DNA from: Bradyrhizobium sp. sGM-13
Lineage (GTDB): Bacteria; Pseudomonadota; Alphaproteobacteria; Rhizobiales; Xanthobacteraceae
Assembly (NCBI RefSeq): GCF_018398875.1
Contig: NZ_JAGWDK010000004.1
Span: 124,001 to 188,000, forward strand
DNA length: 64,000 nt
Reading direction: 5' to 3'
A program made the translations under genes and the position numbers. This document shows, piece after piece, positions 1 to 8,469 of this stretch (position 1 is the stretch's first letter; each line of letters starts with the position of its first letter). Below the pieces are notes generated by a model. That model made no database searches and was not told the DNA's origin. It worked only from the letters and a program-made list of their open reading frames with translations.

Positions 1-2
1 CT

Positions 3-542
3 GATTACGGCCCGCTGGTCACCCGCGAGGCGGTCGAGAAGGTGAAGAACTACATCGATATCGGCATCAAGGAAGGCGCCACGCTCGCCGTCGACGGCCG
101 CGGCTTCAAGATGCAGGGCTACGAGAAGGGTTTTTATCTCGGCGGCTCGCTGTTCGACAACGTCACCAAGGACATGCGGATCTACAAGGAAGAGATCTTT
201 GGCCCGGTGCTCTCGGTGGTGCGCGCCCACGACTACAAGGAAGCCCTCGCGCTGCCGTCCGAACACGATTACGGCAACGGCGTTGCGATCTTCACCCGCG
301 ATGGCGACGCGGCGCGTGACTTTGCCGCCAAGGTCAATGTCGGCATGGTCGGCATCAACGTGCCGATCCCGGTGCCGATCGCCTATTACACCTTCGGCGG
401 CTGGAAGAAGTCGGGGTTCGGCGATCTCAACCAGCACGGCCCGGACTCGGTCCGCTTCTACACCAAGACCAAGACGGTGACCTCGCGCTGGCCGTCCGGC
501 GTCAAGGAGGGTGCGGAGTTCTCGATTCCGTTGATGAAGTAA
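3..542 (+). CDS. mmsA: Methylmalonate-semialdehyde dehydrogenase (CoA-acylating), C-terminal part
   Basis: This is the last 179 residues of a gene that begins before the window; the frame is open from base 3. The protein is an aldehyde dehydrogenase superfamily member that converts (methyl)malonate semialdehyde to propionyl-/acetyl-CoA, the last step of valine breakdown. Visible support is the EEIFGPVLSVV block and the C-terminal segment GWKKSGFGDLNQHG, both typical of the MmsA family. The catalytic cysteine lies outside the window. The downstream genes (isobutyryl-CoA dehydrogenase, hydroxyisobutyryl-CoA hydrolase, mmsB) complete the same pathway, which supports the MmsA reading over a generic aldehyde dehydrogenase. 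Confidence 0.93.
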   Translation, partial: DYGPLVTREAVEKVKNYIDIGIKEGATLAVDGRGFKMQGYEKGFYLGGSLFDNVTKDMRIYKEEIFGPVLSVVRAHDYKEALALPSEHDYGNGVAIFTRDGDAARDFAAKVNVGMVGINVPIPVPIAYYTFGGWKKSGFGDLNQHGPDSVRFYTKTKTVTSRWPSGVKEGAEFSIPLMK

Positions 543-563
543 GCCCGTTAGCGCGAGCGCAAG

Positions 564-1709
564 ATGCAGTTCGCCCTCAACGAGGATCAAATCGCGGTTC
601 GCGACATGGCGCGAGCGTTTGCGGCCGAGAAGATCGCGCCGCATGCGCTGCGCTGGGACGAGGAGAAGCATTTTCCTGTCGACGTGATGCGCGAGGCCGC
701 AGGCCTCGGCATCGGCGGCATCTACATCAAGGACGACGTCGGCGGTTCCGCGATGACACGCTTCGACGCGGCGCTGATCTTCGAGGCGCTGGCGACCGGC
801 TGCCCGACGGTGTCGGCCTTCATTTCGATCCACAACATGGCGTCCTGGATGATCGATGCCTATGGCAATGACAGCCAGCGGCAAAAGTGGTTGCCAAAGC
901 TCTGCACCATGGAGCTGCTGGCAAGCTATTGCCTGACCGAGCCGGGATCCGGCTCGGACGCCGCGGCACTCCGCACCCGCGCCGTGCGCGACGGCGATCA
1001 TTACGTGCTCAATGGCCAGAAACAGTTCATCTCGGGTGCCGGTGGCGGCGACCTCTACGTCGTGATGGTGCGGACCGGTGGCGACGGGCCGGGCGGCATC
1101 TCCACGCTGGTGATCCCGGCCGAAACGCCCGGTGTCTCGTTCGGTGCCAACGAGCGCAAGATGGGCTGGAACGCGCAGCCGACGCGCGCCGTGATCTTCG
1201 AGAATGCCCGCGTGCCGGTCGAGAACCGGCTGGGCGAGGAGGGTATCGGCTTCAAGATCGCGATGGCCGGGCTCGACGGCGGCCGCCTCAATATCGCGGC
1301 GTGCTCGCTCGGCGGCGCGCAGAGCGCGCTCGACAAGTCGCTCGCTTACATGAAGGAGCGAAAAGCCTTCGGCAAACGTCTCGATGAATTCCAGGCGCTG
1401 CAGTTCCGCCTCGCCGACATGGCGACCGAGCTGGAAGCGGCGCGGACCTTTGTCTGGCGCGCGGCCGCTGCGCTCGACCGCAAGGATCCCGACGCCACCA
1501 TGCTGTGCGCGATGGCAAAACGTTTTGGCACCGATGTCGGCTTCGAGGTCGCCAACCAGGCGCTGCAACTGCATGGCGGCTACGGCTACTTGAGCGAATA
1601 CGGCATCGAGAAGATCGTGCGCGATCTGCGCGTGCACCAGATTCTGGAAGGCACCAACGAAATCATGCGGCTGATCGTGTCGCGCAAGCTGATCGAGGGC
1701 GCGCGATGA
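564..1709 (+). CDS. Acyl-CoA dehydrogenase, probably isobutyryl-CoA dehydrogenase
   Basis: This 381-residue protein has the full acyl-CoA dehydrogenase fold: an N-terminal helical domain, the FAD/substrate motif CLTEPGSGSDAAAL in the middle beta domain, and a C-terminal helical domain with LHGGYGYLSEYGIEK. The likely catalytic base is Glu362 in LEGTNEIMR. FAD-dependent alpha,beta-dehydrogenation of isobutyryl-CoA to methacrylyl-CoA is inferred from its place between mmsA and the hydroxyisobutyryl-CoA hydrolase. The gap to mmsA is 21 bases, and its stop overlaps the next start (ATGA), so the genes are likely co-transcribed and translationally coupled. Another short branched acyl-CoA cannot be excluded as the substrate. 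Confidence 0.9.
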   Translation: MQFALNEDQIAVRDMARAFAAEKIAPHALRWDEEKHFPVDVMREAAGLGIGGIYIKDDVGGSAMTRFDAALIFEALATGCPTVSAFISIHNMASWMIDAYGNDSQRQKWLPKLCTMELLASYCLTEPGSGSDAAALRTRAVRDGDHYVLNGQKQFISGAGGGDLYVVMVRTGGDGPGGISTLVIPAETPGVSFGANERKMGWNAQPTRAVIFENARVPVENRLGEEGIGFKIAMAGLDGGRLNIAACSLGGAQSALDKSLAYMKERKAFGKRLDEFQALQFRLADMATELEAARTFVWRAAAALDRKDPDATMLCAMAKRFGTDVGFEVANQALQLHGGYGYLSEYGIEKIVRDLRVHQILEGTNEIMRLIVSRKLIEGAR

Positions 1710-2779
1710 CGGATGCGGCCATTGCAGACGGCGACCTGATCGCGCGCAAGGAAGGCACGGCCGGCATCATCCGCCTGAACCGGCCGAAGGCGATCAATGC
1801 CGTGACGCTGGAGATGTTCCACGACATCGACAAGGCGCTCGATGTCTTCGAGGCGGATCCTGATATTGCGGTGATCGTGCTAGAAGGTGCCGGCGAACGC
1901 GGCCTTTGCGCCGGCGGCGACATCCGCGCGCTCTGGGAAAGCTCCAAGGTCAAGGGCGATCTCGGCAAGATCCTGTGGCGGGACGAATACATCCTCAACG
2001 CCCGCATCAAGAAGTTCCCAAAACCCTATGTCGCCTTCATGAATGGCATCGTGATGGGCGGCGGCGTCGGGCTCTCCGCGCACTCGAGTCATCGCGTCGT
2101 CACCGAAAAGACGAAGCTCGCGATGCCCGAGGTCGGCCTCGGCTTCTTCCCTGACGTCGGCGGTACCTGGCTGTTGTCGCATTCGCCGGGCGAGATCGGC
2201 ACCTATTTTGGATTGACCGGGCAGACCATGAACGGTCCGGATGCCATTCATGCAAAGTTTGCCGATGCGGTGGTGCCGTCATCAAAACTGCCGGCCTTGC
2301 GCGAGGCATTGACGAAGGTGGCGTCGGGCACGACGGCGGCCGACGTCAGGAAGCTGATCGACGGCTTCTCGACTGGAGAGACGGCCGGGCCGGTCGCCGT
2401 GCAGCAGGCGAAGATCGATGCGTTGTTCTCCCACGACCGCATGGAAGACATCATCGCGGCGCTGCAGCGCGATGGTTCTGATTTTGCGCAGGCGACGCTG
2501 AAGACGCTGAACGAAAAGTCGCCGCGCGGCATGGTCGTGACGCTCAAGCTGCTGCGGCTGGCGCGCAGCGCGCGCTCGCTGGAGGAATGCCTGGTGCGGG
2601 AATATCGCGCCGCGCTGGAAGTGTTTGCGAGCGACGATTTTCGCGAGGGCGTGCGCGCCGCCGTAATCGACAAGGACCGCAATCCAAGATGGTCGCCGCC
2701 GAGAATCGAAGACGTGACGCCGGAAATGGTCGCGGCTTATCTCGCCGAGATCGGCGCTGACGAACTCAGATTTCCCTGA
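1706..2779 (+). CDS. Enoyl-CoA hydratase/isomerase family protein, 3-hydroxyisobutyryl-CoA hydrolase
   Basis: The start is the ATG that overlaps the stop of the upstream dehydrogenase (ATGA), giving 357 residues; the open frame continues upstream but there it only shadows the dehydrogenase gene. The crotonase-fold oxyanion segment is seen as RGLCAGGDIRAL and the second conserved block as GLGFFPDVGGTWLL, which is characteristic of the HIBCH branch rather than of ordinary enoyl-CoA hydratases. The length also fits HIBCH (about 350). It should release free 3-hydroxyisobutyrate from its CoA ester, giving the substrate for the MmsB enzyme encoded next. Confidence 0.9.
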   Translation: MTDAAIADGDLIARKEGTAGIIRLNRPKAINAVTLEMFHDIDKALDVFEADPDIAVIVLEGAGERGLCAGGDIRALWESSKVKGDLGKILWRDEYILNARIKKFPKPYVAFMNGIVMGGGVGLSAHSSHRVVTEKTKLAMPEVGLGFFPDVGGTWLLSHSPGEIGTYFGLTGQTMNGPDAIHAKFADAVVPSSKLPALREALTKVASGTTAADVRKLIDGFSTGETAGPVAVQQAKIDALFSHDRMEDIIAALQRDGSDFAQATLKTLNEKSPRGMVVTLKLLRLARSARSLEECLVREYRAALEVFASDDFREGVRAAVIDKDRNPRWSPPRIEDVTPEMVAAYLAEIGADELRFP

Positions 2780-2811
2780 TCAGAACAAGAAAGTTTAGCG
2801 GAGGATTCGAG

Positions 2812-3699
2812 ATGGCAAATATCGCATTCATTGGCCTCGGCAATATGGGCGGTCCGATGGCGGCCAATCTGGTCAAGGCCGGCCACAAGGTGACCGCGTT
2901 CGATCTGGTCGAAGCCTCGCGCGATCAGGCCAAGGCTGACGGCGCCGCGATCGCCGAGAGTTCGGTCGCTTCCGTCAAGGGCGCTGATGTGGTCATCACC
3001 ATGCTGCCGGCGGGCAAGCATGTGCTAACGGTCTGGAACGAGGTCATTCCGGTGATGACCAAGGGCACGCTGATCATCGATTGCTCGACCATCGACGTCG
3101 AAAGCGCCAAGCAGGCGCACGCGCTGGCGGCCAAGCACGGCATGCTCTCGGTCGATGCGCCGGTCTCAGGCGGAACCGGCGGTGCCAAGGGCGCGACGCT
3201 GACCTTCATGTGTGGCGGCGAGGAAAAGGCGTTTGCTGCGGCGAAACCGGTGTTGGAGAACATGGGCAAGAAGATCGTCCATTGCGGCGCCGGCGGCGCA
3301 GGGCAGGCGGCCAAGATCTGCAACAACATGATCTTGGGGATTTCCATGATTGGCGTCGGCGAGGCCTTTGCGCTCGCCGAAAAGCTGGGCCTGTCGCATC
3401 AGGCGTTGTTCGATGTCGCCTCGACCTCATCGGGGCAATGCTGGGCGCTGACGTCCTATTGCCCGGTGCCCGGCCCGGTGCCGACTTCGCCCGCTAACAA
3501 CGATTATAAGCCGGGATTCGCGTCGGCCCTGATGGTGAAGGATCTGACACTGGCGCAGGATGCGGCCAATGCCGCGGGCGCGGTGACGCCGCTCGGCAAG
3601 CACGCGCAGGAGATCTATAAGGCCTTCGATGCCGCGGGTCACGGCGGGGTGGATTTTTCCGGGATTATCCAGCACGTTAGGAGTCTCGCTGCGACATAA
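2812..3699 (+). CDS. mmsB: 3-hydroxyisobutyrate dehydrogenase
   Basis: This 295-residue NAD-dependent beta-hydroxyacid dehydrogenase oxidises 3-hydroxyisobutyrate to methylmalonate semialdehyde, the MmsA substrate. The Rossmann motif GLGNMGGPMAANL is at the very N-terminus, the substrate-binding DAPVSGGTGGA is in the middle, and the catalytic lysine lies in GQAAKICNNM. The ribosome site GGAGG lies just before the ATG. It closes the set mmsA, isobutyryl-CoA dehydrogenase, HIBCH, mmsB, so the four genes look like one valine-catabolism operon. Confidence 0.95.
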   Translation: MANIAFIGLGNMGGPMAANLVKAGHKVTAFDLVEASRDQAKADGAAIAESSVASVKGADVVITMLPAGKHVLTVWNEVIPVMTKGTLIIDCSTIDVESAKQAHALAAKHGMLSVDAPVSGGTGGAKGATLTFMCGGEEKAFAAAKPVLENMGKKIVHCGAGGAGQAAKICNNMILGISMIGVGEAFALAEKLGLSHQALFDVASTSSGQCWALTSYCPVPGPVPTSPANNDYKPGFASALMVKDLTLAQDAANAAGAVTPLGKHAQEIYKAFDAAGHGGVDFSGIIQHVRSLAAT

Positions 3700-3709
3700 C
3701 GGAGACCTG

Positions 3710-5440
3710 ATGACGACCTTCCAGGAAGCGCGCGCCTTTCTACTCAAGCATCGCACCGATTACGATGCAGCAGTGAAGGGATTTCGCTGGCCGGATCCGG
3801 TTCCATTCAACTGGGCGCTCGACTGGTTCGACGCGGAGCTCGCGCGCAATCCTGACAGCCGGGATCGCCCGGCGCTCTGGATTGTCGATCCCGGCGACAA
3901 GGAAACAAAGCTCACGTTCGCCACGCTGTCGCGCCGCTCCAATCACGTCGCAAAGTTCCTGCGGGCGCAGGGGCTGAGGCGCGGCGATCATTTGTTGTTG
4001 CTGCTCGGCAATGTCGTGCCGCTGTGGGAGACCATGCTGGCGGCGATGAAGCTCGGTGTGGTCGTTATCCCAGCCACCACGCTGCTCACCCCGGACGAAC
4101 TGCGCGATCGGCTCGAGCGGGGCAGGGCGCGGGCGGTGGTTGCCTCGCAGGATCAGGTCGCGAAATTTGCGGGCCTCGGCGGCGACGGACTGGTGCGCAT
4201 CGTGGTCGGCGCGACATCGAACCACGATGGCTGGCTGCCCTTTGAACAGGCTGCCAGCGCCTCGGATGACTTTACACCTGACGGCCCGACCAATGTCGAC
4301 GATCCGATGCTGCTTTATTTCACCTCGGGCACCACGGCGAAACCAAAGCTGGTGCGGCATAGCCAGCGCAGCTATCCCGTCGGCCACCTCTCGACGATGT
4401 TCTGGCTTGGTCTGCAGCCGGGCGATGTCCATCTCAACATTTCTTCGCCGGGCTGGGCCAAGCATGCCTGGAGTTGCTTCTTCGCGCCGTGGAATGCCGG
4501 CGCCACCGTGTTCGTGGTCAACCAGCCGCGCTTCGACGCCAAAGCCCTGCTCACCACGATCGGCCGCTGCGGCGTCACCACGCTGTGCGCGCCGCCGACG
4601 GTTTGGCGGCTGTTCATTCAGGAGAAGCTCGCGGATTTCAAGGTAAGCCTGCGCGAGGTCTGCGGCGCCGGCGAGCCGCTCAATCCCGAAGTGATCGACC
4701 AGGTGAAGGCGGCTTGGGGTCTCACCATCCGCGACGGCTATGGCCAGACCGAGACTGCGGCGCTCGCCGGCAATTCGCCGGGCCAGAAGGTGAAGATCGG
4801 CTCGATGGGCCGTCCGTTGCCAGGCTACCGGGTGCGGATCACCGACAATGACGGCCACGTCACCAAGGAGGGCGAGGTGACGCTGGTGCTCGGCGCCGAC
4901 CGTCCCGCAGGCCTGATGCAGGGCTATCAGGGCGAGGACGGCAAATTGAGCGGCGCGGACGGCGATCTCTACCGCTCAGGCGACGTGGTGTTTGCCGATG
5001 ACGAGGGGTATCTCACCTTTGTCGGCCGCTCCGACGACGTCTTCAAATCTTCCGACTATCGCATCAGTCCATTCGAGCTGGAGAGTGTGCTGCTGGAGCA
5101 TGAATGGGTAGCTGAAGCCGCGGTTGTCCCAAGTCCCGATCCGATCCGGCTCGCAATTCCAAAAGCCTACGTGCTGCTGGTATCAGGCGTGGAGCGTTCG
5201 CCGGAGACGGCGCTGTCAATCTTCAAACATCTGCACACCCGGCTCGCGCCGTTCAAGCGCATCCGCAAGGTCGAGCTGGTGACGGAACTGCCGAAGACGA
5301 TTTCCGGAAAGATCCGCCGCGTCCAGTTGCGTCGGCTCGAACATGATAATAATCGCAGCGATGCGCTGCGCGGCGCCGAGTTTCGCGAAGAAGAATTCCC
5401 GGAGCTGCAGAAAGTGCGGACCGCCGGGTCGGAGAGCTAA
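3710..5440 (+). CDS. AMP-forming acyl-CoA synthetase (medium-chain/ACSM-like)
   Basis: The ATG at 3710, ten bases after the mmsB stop and preceded by GGAG, gives 576 residues. The adenylate-forming family motifs are in order: the phosphate loop YFTSGTTAKPKLVRHS, YGQTE near the middle, the hinge/core block YRSGDVVFADDEGYL, and the C-terminal lysine region KTISGKIRRVQLR. The layout resembles medium-chain acyl-CoA synthetases (ACSM) and acetyl-CoA synthetase relatives. It would activate a short or medium carboxylic acid with ATP and CoA; the exact acid is unknown. Its position behind the valine genes suggests a role in branched or short fatty-acid use. Confidence 0.88.
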   Translation: MTTFQEARAFLLKHRTDYDAAVKGFRWPDPVPFNWALDWFDAELARNPDSRDRPALWIVDPGDKETKLTFATLSRRSNHVAKFLRAQGLRRGDHLLLLLGNVVPLWETMLAAMKLGVVVIPATTLLTPDELRDRLERGRARAVVASQDQVAKFAGLGGDGLVRIVVGATSNHDGWLPFEQAASASDDFTPDGPTNVDDPMLLYFTSGTTAKPKLVRHSQRSYPVGHLSTMFWLGLQPGDVHLNISSPGWAKHAWSCFFAPWNAGATVFVVNQPRFDAKALLTTIGRCGVTTLCAPPTVWRLFIQEKLADFKVSLREVCGAGEPLNPEVIDQVKAAWGLTIRDGYGQTETAALAGNSPGQKVKIGSMGRPLPGYRVRITDNDGHVTKEGEVTLVLGADRPAGLMQGYQGEDGKLSGADGDLYRSGDVVFADDEGYLTFVGRSDDVFKSSDYRISPFELESVLLEHEWVAEAAVVPSPDPIRLAIPKAYVLLVSGVERSPETALSIFKHLHTRLAPFKRIRKVELVTELPKTISGKIRRVQLRRLEHDNNRSDALRGAEFREEEFPELQKVRTAGSES

Positions 5441-5443
5441 TCA

Positions 5444-5923
5444 ATGAATGAAGTCTGGAAGAAGCCGCCGGTCTCGTTTGAGGCCTATCAGGCCATGGTC
5501 GGCAAGGAGATCGGCGTGTCGTCGTGGCACCTGATCGACCAGAGCCGGATCAACCTCTATGCCGACGTGATCGAGGACCATCAGTTCATTCATGTCGACC
5601 CGGAACGGGCGAAGAAGGAAACCGCGTTCGGCAACACCATCGCGCACGGCTTTCTGACGATGTCCTTGATGAGCATCATGTCGTATGAGGTGATGCCGGT
5701 CATCGAGGGCACGGCGATGGGCGTCAACTACGGGTTCGATAAGCTGCGCTTTCTCTCGCCGGTCCGCGCCGGCTCGCGGGTCCGCGGCCGGTTCACGCTG
5801 GTGGAAGCCAAGCTGCGCAAGCCGAAGGAATTGCAGTCGCGCACCAACGTCACCGTCGAGATCGAGGGCGAAGACAAGCCGGCGTTGGTCGCCGATTGGA
5901 TCGGGCTGATCTATTTCAAATAG
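5444..5923 (+). CDS. MaoC-family (R)-enoyl-CoA hydratase-like protein
   Basis: This 159-residue single hotdog-fold protein starts three bases after the acyl-CoA synthetase stop. The MaoC/hydratase-2 motif is visible as DHQFIHVDPERAK followed by AHGFLTMSL, with the Asp and His that act as catalytic residues in this family. MaoC proteins hydrate trans-2-enoyl-CoA to the (R)-3-hydroxyacyl-CoA. Coupling with the synthetase upstream and the (3R)-hydroxyacyl-type SDR downstream suggests a small acyl-CoA pathway. The substrate is not shown by the sequence. Confidence 0.88.
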   Translation: MNEVWKKPPVSFEAYQAMVGKEIGVSSWHLIDQSRINLYADVIEDHQFIHVDPERAKKETAFGNTIAHGFLTMSLMSIMSYEVMPVIEGTAMGVNYGFDKLRFLSPVRAGSRVRGRFTLVEAKLRKPKELQSRTNVTVEIEGEDKPALVADWIGLIYFK

Positions 5924-6006
5924 GTTGGCCGGGCAAAACCGCGAAGCGCGTCTTCAAACCAGTTGACCCGGCAATCCATCGCTGATCAAAAACTCTTCAA
6001 TTTTGA

Positions 6007-6062
6007 TGGATGCCCGGGTCACACCCGATCAAGTCGGGGGCAGGCGCCCGGGCATGACGGGC
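6007..6062. repeat. Intergenic inverted repeat (GC-rich)
   Basis: TGCCCGGG at 6011-6018 is mirrored by CCCGGGCA at 6047-6054, followed by TGACGGG. This is the type of small mobile-like palindrome that recurs in this window (see 12961, 25156, 31910). The remainder of the 162-base gap between MaoC and the SDR shows nothing else. Confidence 0.6.
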
Positions 6063-6085
6063 AGGAACAATCGGGATCAATACTC

Positions 6086-7003
6086 ATGGCAATCAGGTTT
6101 GACGGACGCGTCGCAATCGTCACGGGCGCGGGCAATGGTCTGGGACGGGCGCATGCGCTGGGGCTGGCGAGCCGCGGCGCCAAAGTGGTGGTCAACGATT
6201 TCGGCGGCGCGCGTGACGGCACCGGCGGCTCGCTGACCCCGGCCGAATCCGTGGTCGAGGAAATCCGCAAAGCCGGCGGCACGGCGATGGCCGACGGCGC
6301 CGATGTCTCCAAGTTCGGACAAGTCACCGCGATGGTCGAGCGGGCTACGAAGGAGTGGGGCAGTGTCGATCTGCTCTGCGCCAATGCCGGCATTCTCCGC
6401 GACAAGTCGTTTGGAAAAATGGATGTCGCCGACTTTGCCAAGGTGCTCGACGTCCATCTCGTCGGCACGTTTTACTGCTGCAAGGCGGTGTGGGATGGCA
6501 TGCGCGAGCGCAACTATGGCCGCATCGTGCTGACCACCTCGTCGTCTGGCCTGTTCGGCAATTTCGGCCAGGCCAATTACGGCGCGGCGAAAGCCGGCAT
6601 GGTCGGCCTGATGAACGTGCTGGCCGAGGAAGGCCGCAAGAACAACATCCGCGTCAACACGATCTCGCCGACCGCGGCGACCCGCATGACGGAAGAACTG
6701 CTGCCGCCGCAGGCGCTGGCGCTGATGAAGCCCGAAGCGATCACGCCCGCGGTGGAATATCTGCTCAGCGAAGACGCGCCGACCCGCACCATCATGGGCG
6801 CGGGCGCGGGTTCGTTTGCGGTGATCAAGATCATCGAGACCGAAGGCGTTAACCTGCCGCAGTCCGACTGGACGCCCGACGCCATCGCGGCGCATTTTGC
6901 CGAGATCGACGACGTGTCGAAGGCGAAGGCGCTGCAGAGCGCATTCGAGCAGACGCAGAAGTACGTCGCCCAGGCCGCGGCGAGGGCGGGGATTAAGCTG
7001 TAG
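6086..7003 (+). CDS. SDR family oxidoreductase, (3R)-hydroxyacyl-CoA dehydrogenase-like
   Basis: The start is the ATG at 6086, because the Rossmann motif VTGAGNGLGRAHALGLAS follows directly; the open frame upstream runs through a repeat. The 305-residue product has NAG (NAGILRD), the catalytic YGAAK block and an extended C-terminal part. The sequence style (GRAHAL, VVNDFGGARDG) matches the dehydrogenase domain of peroxisomal multifunctional enzyme 2, so it probably oxidises (3R)-hydroxyacyl-CoA with NAD. It follows acyl-CoA synthetase and MaoC genes on the same strand. The exact substrate is inferred, not shown. Confidence 0.88.
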   Translation: MAIRFDGRVAIVTGAGNGLGRAHALGLASRGAKVVVNDFGGARDGTGGSLTPAESVVEEIRKAGGTAMADGADVSKFGQVTAMVERATKEWGSVDLLCANAGILRDKSFGKMDVADFAKVLDVHLVGTFYCCKAVWDGMRERNYGRIVLTTSSSGLFGNFGQANYGAAKAGMVGLMNVLAEEGRKNNIRVNTISPTAATRMTEELLPPQALALMKPEAITPAVEYLLSEDAPTRTIMGAGAGSFAVIKIIETEGVNLPQSDWTPDAIAAHFAEIDDVSKAKALQSAFEQTQKYVAQAAARAGIKL

Positions 7004-7025
7004 CGAGGCGGCGAATCCGTAGCGC

Positions 7026-7121
7026 GTAGGGTGGGCAAAGGCGCGCGTCGCGCGCCGTGCCCACCATGCATCCCCATCATCGGTGAAAATGGTGGGCACG
7101 CTTCGCTTTGCCCACCCTACG
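7026..7121. repeat. Palindromic intergenic repeat, GTAGGGTGGGCAAAG type
   Basis: GTAGGGTGGGCAAAG at 7026-7040 is the inverse of CTTTGCCCACCCTAC at 7106-7120, with further inverted blocks (GTGCCCACCAT / ATGGTGGGCAC) inside. Transcribed, it would form a long hairpin. The same family recurs at 8375, 9574, 31457, 37035, 46941 and 49693. Confidence 0.75.
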
Positions 7122-7149
7122 GGACCATCGATCCGGCTACACTCTCGCT

Positions 7150-8379
7150 ATGTCTTCGCACTCCAAAAGCGCCGCCATCATCGGTGCCGGTCCCGCCGGG
7201 CTGATGGCCGCCGAAGTGCTGGCGCAAGGCGGCGCCAGCGTAACCGTTTACGACGCGATGCCGTCAGCCGGGCGCAAATTCCTGATGGCGGGGCGCGGAG
7301 GGCTGAACCTCACGCACAGCGAGCCGATGCCGCAATTCCTAGTCCGCTATCGCGAGGCGATGCCGCACCTGACGGCCGCCATCGAAGCATTTCCACCGCA
7401 GGCGTTGCGCGACTGGAGCGAGACACTGGGGCAGGAGACTTTTGTCGGCTCCAGCGGCCGGGTGTTTCCGAAAGCCTTCAAGGCGTCGCCCTTGTTACGC
7501 GCTTGGCTGCGGCGGCTGGCCTCGCAAGGCGTGCAGTTTGCGCTACGCCATCGCTGGGTCGGCTGGGACGAACAGAGCCGCCTGCGCTTTGAAACGCCTG
7601 GTGGACCGCTCGTCGTCGATCCCTGCGCAACCGTGCTGGCGCTCGGCGGCGTGAGTTGGCCGCGGCTCGGATCGGATGGCGCGTGGACGGAGATTCTAGC
7701 GGCAAGAGGGGTGAAGATATCTCAGTTCCGGCCGGCCAATTCCGGTTTCACCGTCGCCTGGTCGGATATTTTCCGCGACCGCTTTGAAGGCCAACCGCTC
7801 AAGGGCGTGGCACTGACATTTGGTCAACACACAGTACGTGGCGAAGCCATCGTCACCAGCACCGGCATCGAGGGTGGCGCGGTCTACGCGCTGTCCGCCG
7901 AATTGCGCGAGGCAATCCAGCGCGATGGACAGGCCGCGCTCAGCATTGCCCTGCGTCCCGACGCGGAGATCGGCGAACTGACAGCGAAATTGTCCGCCGC
8001 AAAAGGCAAACAATCCTTCTCGAATTTCCTCCGCAAGGCAGCAAATCTCTCGCCCGTCGCTATCGGACTGTTGCAGGAGGCCGCCAAAGCATCCGGGATG
8101 TCGCTATCTTCGCTGTCGCCCGCTGATCTCGCCCGCATGATTCAGGCAGTACCTGTGCAGCTTGATGGTGTGTCACCAATCGCGCGCGCGATCTCGACCG
8201 CAGGCGGCATCGCCTTCGACGAACTCGATGCCGATTTCATGCTCCGCCGCTTGCCCGGCGTGTTCGCGGCCGGTGAGATGCTCGACTGGGAAGCGCCGAC
8301 GGGAGGGTATCTGCTGCAAGCGTCGTTCGCCACCGGCGTAGCGGCGGGCCGGGGTGCGCTGAGGTGGCTTAATTCGTAG
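7150..8379 (+). CDS. HI0933-type NAD(P)/FAD-dependent flavoprotein
   Basis: The ATG at 7150 precedes the dinucleotide-binding motif AAIIGAGPAGLMAAEVLA, giving 409 residues. The segment SAGRKFLMAGRGGLNLTHS is diagnostic for the HI0933/YhiN-like flavoprotein family, and the C-terminal AAGEMLDWEAPTGGYLLQ is the second conserved FAD block. These proteins are putative oxidoreductases of unknown substrate. The stop codon TAG lies inside the next intergenic repeat. Confidence 0.87.
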   Translation: MSSHSKSAAIIGAGPAGLMAAEVLAQGGASVTVYDAMPSAGRKFLMAGRGGLNLTHSEPMPQFLVRYREAMPHLTAAIEAFPPQALRDWSETLGQETFVGSSGRVFPKAFKASPLLRAWLRRLASQGVQFALRHRWVGWDEQSRLRFETPGGPLVVDPCATVLALGGVSWPRLGSDGAWTEILAARGVKISQFRPANSGFTVAWSDIFRDRFEGQPLKGVALTFGQHTVRGEAIVTSTGIEGGAVYALSAELREAIQRDGQAALSIALRPDAEIGELTAKLSAAKGKQSFSNFLRKAANLSPVAIGLLQEAAKASGMSLSSLSPADLARMIQAVPVQLDGVSPIARAISTAGGIAFDELDADFMLRRLPGVFAAGEMLDWEAPTGGYLLQASFATGVAAGRGALRWLNS

Positions 8380-8460
8380 GATGGGTAGAGCGAAGCGAAA
8401 CCCATCACTTCGCAGCCCGGCAAGTCCCGATGGGTTTCGCTGCGCTCTACCCATCCTACG
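8375..8460. repeat. Palindromic intergenic repeat, GTAGGATGGGTAGAGC type
   Basis: CGTAGGATGGGTAGAGCGAA at the left end is the inverse of the right end (GCGCTCTACCCATCCTACG). The left end overlaps the stop codon of the flavoprotein gene (TAG at 8377-8379). A near-identical copy lies at 9574-9676, on the other side of the PLP enzyme gene. Confidence 0.8.
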
Positions 8461-8469
8461 GGGGCCTTC

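Noticed and set aside
1505..1705. Longer start for the HIBCH gene
   Set aside because: This part shadows the acyl-CoA dehydrogenase frame; the ATGA overlap start at 1706 begins the family-conserved protein.
3740..4858. Long minus-strand open frame opposite the acyl-CoA synthetase
   Set aside because: It is antisense to a well-conserved gene, rich in Arg/His without domains, as expected from high-GC shadow frames.
6077..7099. 340-codon minus-strand frame opposite the SDR
   Set aside because: Shadow of the SDR codons; no recognisable protein features.
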